Positions 1 to 11,170 of a stretch of DNA of 64,000 bases are shown piece by piece. Under the pieces are notes generated by a model, which worked only from the letters and a program-made list of their open reading frames with translations, searched no databases and was not told the origin of the DNA. The translations under genes and the position numbers were made by a program. Positions within the stretch are counted from its first letter, which is position 1. Each line of letters starts with the position of its first letter. The DNA lies in contig CP141143.1 of assembly GCA_035235625.1 (NCBI GenBank), positions 4,012,501 through 4,076,500 of the forward strand, in the 5' to 3' direction. The DNA comes from Saururus chinensis. Its lineage: Eukaryota; Streptophyta; Magnoliopsida; Piperales; Saururaceae.

Positions 1-56
1 ATATTGCATTAGTTTTCGTTGTTATCTATATTAAAATGCAACTGTTGCAGACATCA

Positions 57-73
57 GCTGGAGTAGCTCAGTT

Positions 74-106
<33 letters not shown>

Positions 107-130
107 AAGGTTCAAGCCCTTCCTCTAGCG
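57..130 (+). tRNA. tRNA-Asn (anticodon GTT)
   Basis: The sequence folds as a complete 74-nt cloverleaf. The 7-bp acceptor stem (57-63 with 123-129) has one G-T pair. The anticodon stem TGTGG/CCACA encloses the loop CTGTTAA, so the anticodon is GTT and the charged amino acid asparagine. The T stem GAAGG/CCTTC closes the loop TTCAAGC. The internal RNA polymerase III boxes are present: A box TAGCTCAGTTGG at 64-75 and B box GGTTCAAGCCC at 109-119. No intron and no encoded CCA, as expected for a plant nuclear tRNA. Confidence 0.96.
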
Positions 131-145
131 CTCGTAACGGTACGA

Positions 146-153
146 TTTTTTTT
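146..153 (+). terminator. RNA polymerase III terminator of tRNA-Asn
   Basis: A run of eight T residues starts 16 nt after the tRNA 3' end. Four or more T residues on the non-template strand is the usual Pol III stop signal. Confidence 0.8.
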
Positions 154-608
154 CCACTAACTTCCAAGTTGTGACCCGCGTCAATGCTCAGGCAGCTCAG
201 CATCAAGAGTCGTCGTTAATGCAAATGAACGTGGACTACTTACAATACGAGGGTTTTTCTGCTCAGACGTCCATGGAGATTTTGGTTGCAGAACTGCTAA
301 GTAACGGGTGACTGCTACTGTTTCTTCAAGTATCATGGTTCAACAAAATTTCATCAGCAGCCATATCAACATCACGCCTTGCAGGCAAACAATATCTTCA
401 TACCATGCGTCTCCCTCACTTTTATTTCAGTCTAACGTGAGACTCGCAAGCGGCAACCACAACCTTTTTTTTTCTTTGTTGTGGCATTTAGAAGTACAGG
501 TTATTGGCACCTGCAAGCAATGTCATCGTGTACTTTTCATGAACTGGAAACAGGGGAGAAGCCAACTGCTATTAGCTCTAGTTTCATTCTCGAGCTGCCT
601 GTTTCAGC
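154..608. other. 5' flank of DUF247 gene 1
   Basis: This stretch separates the tRNA from the first DUF247 gene. It should hold that gene's promoter and leader, but I see no convincing TATA box at the right distance. Several upstream ATG triplets (for example at 335) open only short frames without family resemblance. Confidence 0.4.
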
Positions 609-2291
609 ATGGAACCACAGTCGTCTAACTCGGACGAGGACCGTTGGATCATACGAATTCGTGAGAACCTTGCCCAGGAACTCGAGAGAGACGAAGTGGA
701 GGAGGGTGACGGTGAGAAGACAACACTACCGGCCGTCTCCATTTTCGGGATACCCAAGCCCCTCGTGGCCGACAGCCCAGAAGCCTATGTTCCGCAGCAA
801 GTGGCTATTGGGCCTTACCATCAAGATCGACCCCATCTAAAAGACATGGAGAAGTACAAGCTTGAGGCGGCCACAAGGACACAGCACAAACTTGTCAACC
901 TTCGCTTCCAAGACGTGGTTGCCCAGTTGATGAACATTGACGGCAAGGTAAGAGCATCCTACCACATGTATTTGGACGTGAGTGACGAGAATTTGGCCTG
1001 GATAATGGCCATTGATGCGTCGTTTTTGCTTGAGTATCTTCATGACTTGACGACCAATGATGGCAACACCCTGTTTGGAGTCGGTTCAAGGATATCAAGG
1101 GTGTTGGATCAATATGTCCTTCGTGATATTATTCTGTTGGAAAACCAGATGCCTCTGTTCGTGCTTCGTGAGGTCCTCAGCTTCCAGGATCATGGAAACC
1201 CGGATGCACTCTTGGAAGCGATGCTGGTGGCTCTTTGCATGTCACTTTGTCCATTCAAAAGAAATGGCAATCTCGTTTTCCTCGGTGGTGATGTTCTAGA
1301 AACAAGAGCACATCTACTTGAGGTTCTTTACTACGTGACTGTACCTGAAGACAAGGAGGCGGTCGAGGATAGCAGCTCATCTGGCGAAACGATCAGTGGT
1401 GCAACTGCAGAAGTATCTGAGACTGGCAGAGCCAGGATCAAGTATGTGCTGCTTCCACTGTCATTGCTTCTCAAATTTTCCGTCTTCTGCCGCATCCTAC
1501 TGGCTTTCATCTCCAAAAAGTTGACTTTCCTACTCCGATTCGCTCGTGCACTGAAAAGAGTAGCTGGATTTATGGGCAAAGCAACGAATCCTCCACCTCC
1601 TTCGGGAACTGTTCTGCCGAAGAGTTCGATCAAAGGCTCCACCACTTCAAGTACTGCAGCAGGTCCGACACTGGAAGAGCTGTTGGTCCCCAGTGTAACA
1701 CAACTCCGCAAGGTTGGGGTGAAACTCAGCAATGCGGCCGACGATATAAGCGACGTCAAATTCGACAAGGCCTCTAGCACTCTGTGTCTCCCGACCATTA
1801 CACTCGACAACAACTCGGACGTGGTTCTGAGGAACATGGTGGCCTACGAAATGGCGACTTCAAGTGGGGTGCTGGTCCTCACTCGATATGTGGAGTTCTT
1901 AAATGGCATCATTGACACGGAGGAGGATGTGAGGCTGCTGAGGAGTGCAGGAGTCATCGTGAGCCATATGAAGAGTGACAAGGAGGTTGCGAGTATGTGG
2001 AATGGGATGGGCAAGTCGCTGAAGTTAACAAGGGTGAAACATTTGGATATGGTGATCTCTGATTTGAACAAGTGCTATGATGCAAGTTGGAAGACCAGAA
2101 CGGGGAGGGTCGTGAAGAGGTATGTGCTTGGGTGTTGGCCTCTGCTCACTTTCTTGGCTGCGAACCTCATCATCGCAATGACATCTTTGCAGGCGTTTTG
2201 CACTGTTTACGACTGTAATGGGGTGTCGTCAGGGATAGGCTCTGCACCAGAGAACTCGAATTCTACTGCCGTCCAATCGTTGTTTCATTAA
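609..2291 (+). CDS. DUF247 (UPF0481) membrane-anchored protein, copy 1
   Basis: Intronless 560-residue protein of the plant DUF247/UPF0481 family, whose biochemical role is unknown. Visible family marks: the block IFGIPKPLVADSPEAYVPQQ (residues 45-64) running into VAIGPYH, then EKYK near 81; WIMAIDASFLLEYL at 131-144; and the signature RDIILLENQMPLFVL at 172-186. A variable middle (about 250-380) is rich in Ser/Thr and contains a hydrophobic stretch. The conserved C-terminal part holds VVLRNMVAYE and NGIIDTEEDV. One strongly hydrophobic segment at about 510-532 (WPLLTFLAANLIIAMTSLQA) fits the usual C-terminal membrane anchor. The ATG at 609 is chosen because family similarity begins soon after it and the frame does not extend usefully upstream. 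It is a close relative of the gene at 12319 in the same orientation. In grasses, DUF247 genes at the S and Z loci are male self-incompatibility determinants; nothing here proves that role. Confidence 0.93.
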   Translation: MEPQSSNSDEDRWIIRIRENLAQELERDEVEEGDGEKTTLPAVSIFGIPKPLVADSPEAYVPQQVAIGPYHQDRPHLKDMEKYKLEAATRTQHKLVNLRFQDVVAQLMNIDGKVRASYHMYLDVSDENLAWIMAIDASFLLEYLHDLTTNDGNTLFGVGSRISRVLDQYVLRDIILLENQMPLFVLREVLSFQDHGNPDALLEAMLVALCMSLCPFKRNGNLVFLGGDVLETRAHLLEVLYYVTVPEDKEAVEDSSSSGETISGATAEVSETGRARIKYVLLPLSLLLKFSVFCRILLAFISKKLTFLLRFARALKRVAGFMGKATNPPPPSGTVLPKSSIKGSTTSSTAAGPTLEELLVPSVTQLRKVGVKLSNAADDISDVKFDKASSTLCLPTITLDNNSDVVLRNMVAYEMATSSGVLVLTRYVEFLNGIIDTEEDVRLLRSAGVIVSHMKSDKEVASMWNGMGKSLKLTRVKHLDMVISDLNKCYDASWKTRTGRVVKRYVLGCWPLLTFLAANLIIAMTSLQAFCTVYDCNGVSSGIGSAPENSNSTAVQSLFH

Positions 2292-3030
2292 TTTTATCAG
2301 GATAAGAAAAGTTGGCTAACGTCTTACGAATTTGGTAGACAAATTAGAATTCAAATTTGGGTGCTACATTAATATGCGGCGTCGATTAGAAGCTTTGAAC
2401 AGGCATTTGATAATTTGATTGCGTTTCACAAGTGTAACTCAATTTTGAAATACAATTATATTCAATTCTTTGAACCTATACTCGAAAACCCCGCCATATA
2501 GCAAATTGTTGTTTCTAATCTTGATAGGAGACAAAACCTGTAACTAAAAGTTTGGGCTTTGTGGTGGTACAAGATAGCCACTGATCACCATAAGTCGGGT
2601 CCTATAAATGTTATGAAAAAAAAATTAGTTCGTTTTAATCGAAGGCCTTAGTTTAAAGAATCTCAATAAAATTTTTAAATACTTAATAACCCCATAAAGC
2701 CTTTAATAAATATTCGAGTAAAATGGGGTACTAAAAGATTATTGGGTTGCAAAAATTTAACCAAAAAATATTCTCAATCAATACACGGCTCCGTGGCCAA
2801 ACCCAGCCCCATAACTCAAAAATTCTTCCCATAAGATCCATAGAGAGTGGGACAAAGGAGCATTAGAAAAGGGGCATCTTGAATGAACTCAGAAAACTTA
2901 AAATCATTCCCAACTGATGGGTCCTTTCATTTGTCCGATAAACTTTTTAGTCGTTGAAAGTTCAACTTTTGTGTGCACTGTTCATCAACCGCAAAATAAA
3001 AAAATAAATTATAATTTTATAAAAAGAAAA
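2292..3030. other. AT-rich 3' flank of DUF247 gene 1
   Basis: No gene seen. A candidate poly(A) signal, CAATAAAAT, lies near 2664, rather far from the stop codon. The rest is AT-rich sequence without open frames of note. Confidence 0.4.
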
Positions 3031-3232
3031 AGTTTATATAAGCCCGAACCTATATATATGTCTATGTGAATTTTTGTTTTATGGGCCGTCAAATTTTATC
3101 GATGACCCATAATATTCATAGATTTTATGAATATCATAAACTCATAAGTAATATGAACCGCCAGATGTAAATTCGACGGCCCATAGAACCCAGGCTTACA
3201 TAGAAAATATATGAGCCCGAGCTTATATAAAC
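3031..3232. mobile_element. Foldback MITE, copy 1 of 3
   Basis: About 200 bp that folds back on itself. The left end AGTTTATATAAGCCCGA mirrors the right end GAGCCCGAGCTTATATAAAC, and the inner arms ATGGGCCGTCAAATTTTAT and GTAAATTCGACGGCCCAT pair with each other. Related copies lie at 25897-26040 and 28039-28240. No transposase, so non-autonomous. The superfamily is not resolved. Confidence 0.72.
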
Positions 3233-3489
3233 GGAACTCTTTTGTAAAATCCTAATTTAAATGCTTAATTTATTTTGCTTTTGTCCATGCTATTGCTTAA
3301 TTGAACCTCTTACACCTTATTGCAAAGGTCCTCTTTTGATCACCCAATATTGTCGTCCCACCCTTGGGACGTCCCTTGTAGGCCAATAGCACACAGGTGG
3401 CCTCCGCTCCTTGTGGTGTACCAACTATTCTTCCTTTTGAAGCTGGATGGTGCGTTTGGTAATTAACTGAAAAGACTCGTTCAACAAAT

Positions 3490-3591
3490 ACTCTCTTTGT
3501 CATATATTAAGAGTTTCATTTGAAAACTAAATGAATTAAAATTAATTTATTTTTAAAAATTCAATAAAAGATTAATGTGAGACGGAGGAGT
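3490..3591. mobile_element. Stowaway-like MITE (Tc1/mariner type), degenerate
   Basis: The left end CTCTCTTTGTCATATATTAA and the right end TTAATGTGAGACGGAGGAG are inverted copies of the CTCCCTCYGTCCCATATTAA terminus typical of plant Stowaway elements. About 100 bp with an AT-rich centre. Confidence 0.55.
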
Positions 3592-5400
3592 TTGATAATT
3601 ACGCTTTAACAACTGCATTCTCACTTGTGTACAAAGCTGACATAGTAGTATGACATGAGCATATAGATGAGATCTATCTATTGGATATAATTTTCTTTAC
3701 TAACACAAGTATAGCTCACTTATTATTTCTATGTAATTACAAATTGGAAACAAGGACGCATTGTTTTATTAATAAAGCTTTCATACCACCATTTATTGTT
3801 TGAACTGAATTAAAAAATTAAAATACAGGCCATAGGCCCATAAAGCTGCGGCCTAACAAACTGCCGGTGATCGATTACTTGCACCAAAAAAGAGAAAAAA
3901 ACATTTTATCCTACCTTACTAAAAGGTGTAGATTTCTCCATATCTATACAGCCGCCATGAACGTGAAGCATATGTTGTCGTAAAAAAATAAAAATAAAAA
4001 GAACGTGAAGCATATGAAGTCAACATATGTAACCTTCATGGGTCCCCCTAGTCTTTCCTTTTTGCGTTTTTTTTTCTACATCACCTATTTGTTCTAACTT
4101 TTGATAACTTTTGAGTGGAGACCTTGTGGGAGTGGGATATAAGAGCTACTAACGCATTTTTTAAGGTTAGATATATGGAAGACATTATCAATATAGATGA
4201 CAATATCGATGATTATGTATATGGATAAGTATCGATAATATGTTTAGTATGCACTGAAAAAGTCGTAAACCCTTTAATACAAAAAAAAATTATAACTAAT
4301 AATATATTATTATAATATTTTATTTAAAACATAATAAGACCGCATAAGGCCGTATTAACTGATAAAAGTGCTCTAAAATTAGTTCATTTTAGAACCATGC
4401 ACTATTACTCTCTCTGTCTTGTATAAATTATTATTCCCTCTATCCCATATTAAATTCTATAAAATTAATTTATTTTAAAACCAAATAAGATATTTAATAT
4501 AAGTTGCATAAATATTATAGAGGAATTTATACATTAAATGTTTAACTAAGTGCATAATTATATAACACTATATTTAAAAAAATAATTATGTAAATTATAT
4601 GGACCTACTTGTATTAATCTTATATAATTTTTTAAAAATATTTTTAATACGATAAGAACATTATCATTTTTAAAATTTAAAGAGGTTGAGTTTGAATAGT
4701 GTTTTTATTTTTAAGAAAAAAAATTTTAATTTTTTTTAAAATTATTTTAAAAAAATAATAAATTATGAGCAGATCGATACGTATCGGCCATATCGATATG
4801 ATACGACTAATGAGTATTGAAAAATTATGTGGGGGTATATCGTCCCCCCTATCATATCAGTATCAACTGATATAAGTACATATCGGCCGATATGCTCTGT
4901 ATCGATCGATACAACCTTCTATTATTAGATAATAAGAAGTGTCGAAACCAATATGGTAGATACTATATATACTCACCCAAGCCGACAAGTTTTGTTCTTG
5001 GTGTAGTAGGGTTGTTTTGTGTTTTGGATCGGAGATGAAGATCGAACCAAGTGCGATGTAAACAGAAAGAGAAGATTACTAGGTTCACGAATCCATGGGC
5101 AGAACTTTAAATAGACGAGTAAATTTAGACAGTTGTCTAATTGGAAAATTTTAAAACCCCCTCCCCTCACTGCAAATAGAGTATTTATATGCCCCTCTAA
5201 TGAATACAAACTATAACTAATACCACTCAATTTAATTGGGTCCACTGAGACAAAATGAATTGTGATTAACATGCGGCATATGTACCCTACATCAATTCGC
5301 TATATATATTGGGTATAGCCATGCAAAATCACCATTTTAATGGATTAGTTCGATCGACGCTATAAATTTATTTTCCGGATAATTAGGTCTAAGTCATTGG

Positions 5401-5402
<2 letters not shown>
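3592..5402. other. Intergenic, AT-rich
   Basis: No gene supported. It contains another Stowaway-like terminus near 4433 (TTCCCTCTATCCCATATTAA) and a cluster of TATCGGCC/TATCGAT motifs at 4770-4915, including the perfect 16-bp palindrome TGTATCGATCGATACA at 4898-4913. These suggest decayed inverted-repeat transposons. Confidence 0.5.

Positions 5403-5468
<66 letters not shown>
5403..5468. repeat. (TA)n microsatellite
   Basis: Uninterrupted TA dinucleotides, about 33 units, continuing after a short interruption with CTATATATATAG. Confidence 0.95.
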
Positions 5469-5469
<1 letters not shown>

Positions 5470-6829
5470 TCTATATATATAGACATTGTATACTCTTGAA
5501 ACCCTATACACTAAATATGGAACCTATAGTTTAAAACACAATGAATTTTCTAAAATGGCCCATAATAGAATGTATTGTACAAAATGTCTCTAACTTCTCA
5601 CGTAACATATAAAATGACTATGCGCATGTAAACCTTCTCACATGGTATAAATTATTTAAAATATTTTTTTTTTCAATTTATTCATTTTAACTTCACCAAC
5701 TCATTATTTTTCATTTTTACATGCTCTAATTTTAGCTCCACCATTGCTTCCACTACCGTACCTCAACTTTTTCATCTTTGCCACAAGCTACGCTTCATCT
5801 AATTTTGTCTTCACCTTCTTCTCTACCGTAACCTTCTTCTCCCCTCTTCTGCCACCTCCTCTTTCTCTTCTTTTTTCCCTTTCTCTCTTCCTCTAGTTCT
5901 TTTTCCTCCTCCGTCTCATCCTCTTCCTCCTCAGTTACCTCATCTTCCTTCCTGCCAGATTATAAACTAGCCGCAATAGAACTATTAAAATTTTAATTTC
6001 TTCTACCTACAAACTCAAATATTAAAAAATAAACTCATAAACATGTTAAACTACTCAAAACCAAGAGTGTGCTTTATTTGTACTTAATTATGAGTTTTCT
6101 CTCTAACACTAACTCAAACCTTACAATTTAGACTCGACAAGCAGATTTATTGCAATAAAGGGGATATAAGACAATATTATTAGTGATAATGTCTCCCTTA
6201 GTATTTACACTCCCCTGGATTTTCTCAAATTTATTATCTAAATAAAATCCAACATAAATAAAAATTTTATAAAATCATTTGTCAATCCTTCAACAAATAT
6301 ATCATTATAAGGTGTGACTAACTCATTTTCAAACATAAGGATAATCAATTGTCATATTTTTTAATATATATAAGACATAATAAAATCATAACCAAATCTC
6401 ACAGGGTCTTGCCCGTATACATATTAATCAATAGCATACATACAACTAAAAGTAATTGGCACTCGCATGCATATGTCTTAAGAATTGCACACATTAACTA
6501 AAGATTGCTAATAAGTTCATATAATAAATCCTTTAGAGATCTAGGATTTTCACGTCTTTCCTTCGTACAAGTGTCCTACCTACTATTTGTATAAAAAAAC
6601 ATGCATCAACAATGGATGCAGAGTATACGAATATACTTAGTGGGATGGCTAAACAAGAAGTATAATACTTCAAAAATCACTTCTTAGTTACATTCCTTAG
6701 AGAGTACATAGTGCAAAGTCAATATCAAGTGCATCATACTTCAATTATTAGAAGCATAATAAATAAGTATGCATCATCTATCTTTTTCAATATAACGTGA
6801 CTACCACTTAAAAATCTCAAACATCTTAA

Positions 6830-7028
6830 GTGAGCATCGCTAATAGTTGTTCTATTAGTGACGCATTTTATAATGTGTCGCTAATAGTAAAACATTAGCG
6901 ACGCTTAGTAAAAAGTGTCGGTAATAATTTTTTTATGCTAATTTAAATGTCGCAATTAGTATTTATTAACAATATTTTTTGTTGTATTGCTAATAAAAGC
7001 ATCACTAATAGTACATTTTATTGTAGTA
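6830..7028. mobile_element. CACTA-like transposon end (right terminus)
   Basis: A cluster of CGCTAATA / TTAGCGACGC subterminal motifs in both orientations ends at ATTTTATTGTAGTA. This is the reverse complement of a slightly mutated CACTACAATAAAA terminus. The same subterminal motif and terminus recur at 9302. No opposite end is visible, so this is a fragment. Confidence 0.65.
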
Positions 7029-7035
7029 TAAGGGG

Positions 7036-8020
7036 ATGTTATATCCGCCGCCTACTGGCGTAGAAAGTGAGAAATGTCTCTGGGTAGGGGGAGGTTATGT
7101 TTACCGCCTTCAAGTATATGAAGAGTGATTCATCTTCAGGAAATAAGAGGTTCTATGTATTGCCTTTGGGTTTAAAGAGTGAGAAAATCCCTCAAAAAAG
7201 GGAGTGTGTACCTGTCACCCTTAGGAACAATGAGAGAAACATTCTAGAGCAAGAAGAAGCATTGCTCGCTTTCTATGAACATGAAGGGGAGAACACTTTA
7301 AAGGAAAGAACAAGTCTGAACGTTACTACTTCTGAAAGCCTTAGGGGAGTAAGTGTTTCTGACCTTCTAATTTAATAAGTGATTATATAAATGCATGTGT
7401 TGATGTGCTATTTAAGATGCATGTTATGCTTTGATTCGATGTGATCTCCCCTATTTTGCTCTGATTCAATCTGCTATGAAATGCTTTTTTTATATGATAT
7501 GCTCTCTGATCTGATATGGTCGAATAAGATCTAATATGATTTGATGTGATATCGTATGATCTAAACTACTCTGTTGTATTTTGCTCCACTTTGTGATAGA
7601 GCAAGATGTGTGATTCTACTGATTTGTTAGCTTCTGTTTAACTCCAATGATTTATAAAATTTTTGGTTAACTCCTAATGATTTATTTGGATATAAGGATA
7701 TACATATTTTAAAGTCTATGATTTTGTTCTGCCTGATACATGTAATAGTCGTTAAGAAAAACTACGTTCGCATTTGATCGTATTGGAATAACATCATAGA
7801 TATGTTATGTAAGCAACCAACCACATGACACTGTTGGCTTGATCTAAATTGGAATAAAATATAGTCTTATTCTGGCCTATGTTCAACAAAGCACTTAAGT
7901 TCCGTAGTGCGTTGAGGAACATTATGCCATCGCTCCTCATTTGTTTTAGAAATTTTATACTCCGATTTTGTTGTTTAGAACCCCCAGTTCAGGTTGGATC
8001 TTGGGTTGGAGTGTTCCCGC
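7036..8020 (+). mobile_element. LTR-A fragment (3' portion)
   Basis: Homologous to the LTR-A copies at 43391 and 50259. It starts inside the degenerate 55-60 bp array and runs through the GATATG-rich stretch and the motif TGTGATAGAGCAAG near 7594 to the end near TTGGGTTGGAGTGTT. The 92-codon open frame at 7097-7375 is part of the array. It resembles the frame at 43829-44137 because both come from the same repeat, so it is not treated as a gene. Confidence 0.7.
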
Positions 8021-8178
8021 AAAACCGACAAGTAGAACTATACCAATAGTAAAATTAAAGCTTCATTGGTGGGTCCATTGACATGTTGAATATCATCGAC
8101 ATATATATTATTATTCCATCGATAAATTCATCGACAAGTCAAATGTAGCCGACAATGAAAATACTATTTCACTGACGA

Positions 8179-8245
8179 GTTCATCGATATGTCGGTGGTT
8201 GATCGACGTGTCGGTGGTTCATTGATGTGTTAATGGTTCATCGAC
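8179..8245 (+). repeat. 19-bp minisatellite
   Basis: Three and a half units of about 19 bp with consensus GTTCATCGACRTGTCGGTG, within a wider stretch (8080-8260) rich in CATCGACA. Confidence 0.75.
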
Positions 8246-8381
8246 AAAACTCCGACATTCAAAATATATCATAATTTTTTTGTTTCCTTACCTATAATAA
8301 TGATTATTTTCTTAAGTAATTTATTCTACGATATTATAATTAAAAAAGGTTCAAAATCCCTTCTGAAAACTACTGGTGTTA

Positions 8382-8662
8382 CATTTACAATAAACTATTT
8401 TAACAAACTACATAAATAAAATTAAAAAAAAATTAAATATGTGATTGTCAATTGTTGACTTTCGAATATCCCGACTGTCAATTGTCATAACGTCCGTGGC
8501 AGGAGACCACCTTCTTCCTAGGCATTGGCAGTGAAAGTCTTCTTCTATGATGCCAATAACTTTTTAGTGATGCGTGACAGTCGACAGCTGACAATCGAGA
8601 CAGTAGATAGTCGCATGTTTAAAATTTTTTTTGTATAATTTTTTAAGATAGTTCATTGTAAA
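8382..8662. mobile_element. Hairpin MITE-like element
   Basis: Left and right halves are reverse complements. TTTACAATAAACTATTTTAA at the left mirrors TAGTTCATTGTAAATAC at the right, and GTCAATTGT/GACAATCGA blocks pair nearer the centre. About 280 bp, no coding frame. Confidence 0.55.
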
Positions 8663-8895
8663 TACTTAAGAAGACATTGTCACTCGTAATGTCATCTTAT
8701 ATCCCCTTTATTGTAACAAATCTGATTGTCGATTGTGAGTACAAGGTTTGGGTTAGTGTTAGAGAAAGCTTAGAATTAAGTACAAATAAAACTCACTCTT
8801 GGTTTATAGTAGTTTAACATATTTATGGGTTCAATTTTTAAGATTTGAGCTGTAGATAAAAAAATTAAAATTTCAATATCTCCACCGGCTAGTTT

Positions 8896-9301
8896 AGAAC
8901 TAGTCTTTGTAGATTTCGACAAATAGGGTTTCAATAGAATGATACGATTACACTATAACCTATTACATTACTATAACTATTTTTCAAAATTTTATCAATA
9001 ATCATTTTGTTAACTAAATTATATATGTACTTCTAAAACCGTTCCATCCACTAATAATCGGCTGGTTAATTAGATAATCATTATCTGTTATACTTCTTTA
9101 AATGTGCTAAAAAAGGCTACAATAAACATTTGTTATTCACTAAATCAAATATTACTAAAGTAAAAGACTATTATTATTATTATTATTATTTATTGTAAAT
9201 AAAGTATGCATATCAAGCATGAAATTTACATGGACAAATATAATAGGCAAATACCTAATAAAATTTCTTGTTTTCTAAGAATTCTTTCTTATCATAAGAG
9301 T
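8896..9301. other. Intergenic
   Basis: AT-rich sequence with a short (TTA)n run at 9169-9190. No gene seen. Confidence 0.5.
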
Positions 9302-9767
9302 CACTACAATAAAAAAGACTATTAACGATAAGCATCGCTAATAATAATATAAGCGTCGCTAATGACTATTAGGCTACTTACGTCGCTAAAATACGAGTCG
9401 CTACTTATGTCGCTAAAACACGAGTCGCAATTGTTCATTAGCGACGCTTACATAAAGTGTCGCTAATAATGTACATTAGCGACATTTATTTATACGTCAC
9501 TAATAATTTTAGTATTAGCGATGCATAGTGAAGCGTCGCTAATAGTAAATTATTAACGGCGCATAATACTTAAGAATCACTAATAATTGATTATTAGTGA
9601 CGCTTTATCACATGTCTCTAATATAAAAAAATATTTTAAAAAAATAAATAATAGATTATTTGCGATACATGGATATAAGCGTTGTTAATAATTGATTATT
9701 AGCGACACTTTTTTATGCATCACTAATAAAAAATTTAAAAAATAAAAAAATAGTTTTTTAAACATCC

Positions 9768-9952
9768 TCCCCCTCTCTCCACCCTCTCTCTCTCCTCTCT
9801 CCACCCTCTCTCTCCTCCATCTCTCTCTCTCTTTCCTCCCACTCTCTCTCTCCTCTCTCCTCCCTCTCTCCCTTCCTCTCTCTCGTCCCACTCTCTCCCT
9901 CCCTCTCTCTTCCCTCTCTCCTCTCTCTCCCCCTCTCTCCTCTCTCTCTATT
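9768..9952. repeat. CT-rich tract 1
   Basis: Nearly pure pyrimidine on the plus strand, built from CTCTCTCC and CCCTCTCTC words. The Arg/Glu-rich frames it opens on the minus strand are low-complexity artefacts. Confidence 0.9.
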
Positions 9953-10209
9953 TTTTTTCTCTCTACAAATTTTAAAATTATAATAACAAATTATAAGGTA
10001 ATTGTGACGCATAGGAATATGTGTCGCTATTACTTAGGTTATTAGCGATGTATAGGAATATGCATCGCTAATACCAAGGGTGTTAGCGACGTATAAGTCT
10101 GTACGTTGCTAATAATAAGAGTACCTATATGCATCACTAATATATTTTTATTTATTTATATTTTAATTAATTTTAAAATATAAAATATAAAAAAAATTAA
10201 AACTAAAAT

Positions 10210-10258
10210 TCTCCCTCTGTCTCTCCTCCCTCCCTCTCTCTTCCCTCTCTCATTTTTC
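10210..10258. repeat. CT-rich tract 2 (short)
   Basis: About 50 bp of CTCCCTCT-type sequence at the same place in the second block of the CACTA-like element. Confidence 0.8.
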
Positions 10259-10474
10259 TCTATTTTTTTCTCTTTACATATTTTAAAATTATAAGGTAAT
10301 ATTGGCACATAGGAATATGTATCGCTATTACCTAGGCTATTAGTGATGTATAGAAATATACGTCGCTAATACCATATATTTCTATATGTCCCTAATAATA
10401 AGAGTATTAGTCTAATACATTTTTATTTATTTATATTTTAGTTAATTTTAAAATAAAAAAATTAAAACTAAAAG

Positions 10475-10722
10475 TCTCCCTCTCTCCTCCCTCTCTCCTC
10501 TCTCTCTCCTCCCTCTCCCTCTCTCTCCCTCCCTCTCTCCTCTCTCTATCCTCCCCCTCTCTCTCCCTCCCTCGCTCTCCTCCCCTCTCTCTCGTCCCTC
10601 TCCCTCCCTCCCTCTCCTCCCCCTCTCTCCTCTCTCTATCCTCCCCCTCTCTCTCCTCCCCCTCTCTCCACTCACTCTCTCTCTCCCCCTCTCACTCCCT
10701 CCCTCTCTCCTCTCTCTCCATT
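10475..10722. repeat. CT-rich tract 3 (longest)
   Basis: About 250 bp of almost pure pyrimidine in CTCTCTCC/CCCTCTCTC words. Its length and strand asymmetry would allow triplex (H-DNA) formation; that is inference from composition. Confidence 0.9.
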
Positions 10723-10991
10723 TTTTTTTCTTTACATATTTTAAAATTATAATAACAAATTATAAGGTAATAGGGACGCATAGGAATGTGTCACTATTAC
10801 CTATGTTATTAGCGAAGTATAGGGAATATACGTCACTAGTACTAAGGGTATTAGCGATGTATATTTTTATATGTCGCTAATAATAAGAGTATTAGTGACA
10901 CATATTTATATGTGTCACTAATACATTTTTATTTATTTATATTTTAATTAATTTTAAAATAAAAAAATATAAAAAAATTAAATTAAAATTC

Positions 10992-11170
10992 TCCTTCTCT
11001 CTCCTCTCTCTCCACCCTCTCTCTCCTCCCTCTCTCACCTCACTCTATCACCTCGCCCTCTCTCTCTACTCTCTCTCCTCTCTCTCTCTCTCTCCTATCC
11101 CTCTCTCTCACCTTCTTTCTCTCCTCACTCTCACTCTCTCTCTCCATGCACTATCTTCACTCTCTCTTTT
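10992..11170. repeat. CT-rich tract 4
   Basis: About 180 bp of CTCTCTCC/CACCTC words, more degenerate than the first three tracts. Confidence 0.88.

Larger units (their letters stand above)
5967..8895. repeat. Long inverted repeat enclosing LTR and MITE debris
   Basis: Arms at about 5967-6213 and 8658-8895 are reverse complements with moderate divergence. For example TAAACTAGCCG, TTTATTTGTACTTAATT and AATAAAGGGGATATAAGA recur in both in matching order. The 2.4-kb centre holds the CACTA end at 6830, the LTR-A fragment at 7036, a 19-bp minisatellite and a hairpin MITE. Terminal repeats this long occur in Mutator-like elements, but I find no clear 9-bp target duplication. A duplicated and inverted repeat block is an equal alternative. 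Confidence 0.6.

Noticed and set aside
1331-1837. 168-codon minus-strand frame inside DUF247 gene 1
   Set aside because: Antisense shadow with no recognisable domain.
9685-10675. Long Arg/Glu-rich minus-strand open frames
   Set aside because: They are translations of CT tracts (GAGAGA on the minus strand). Low complexity, no start context, no homologous domain.
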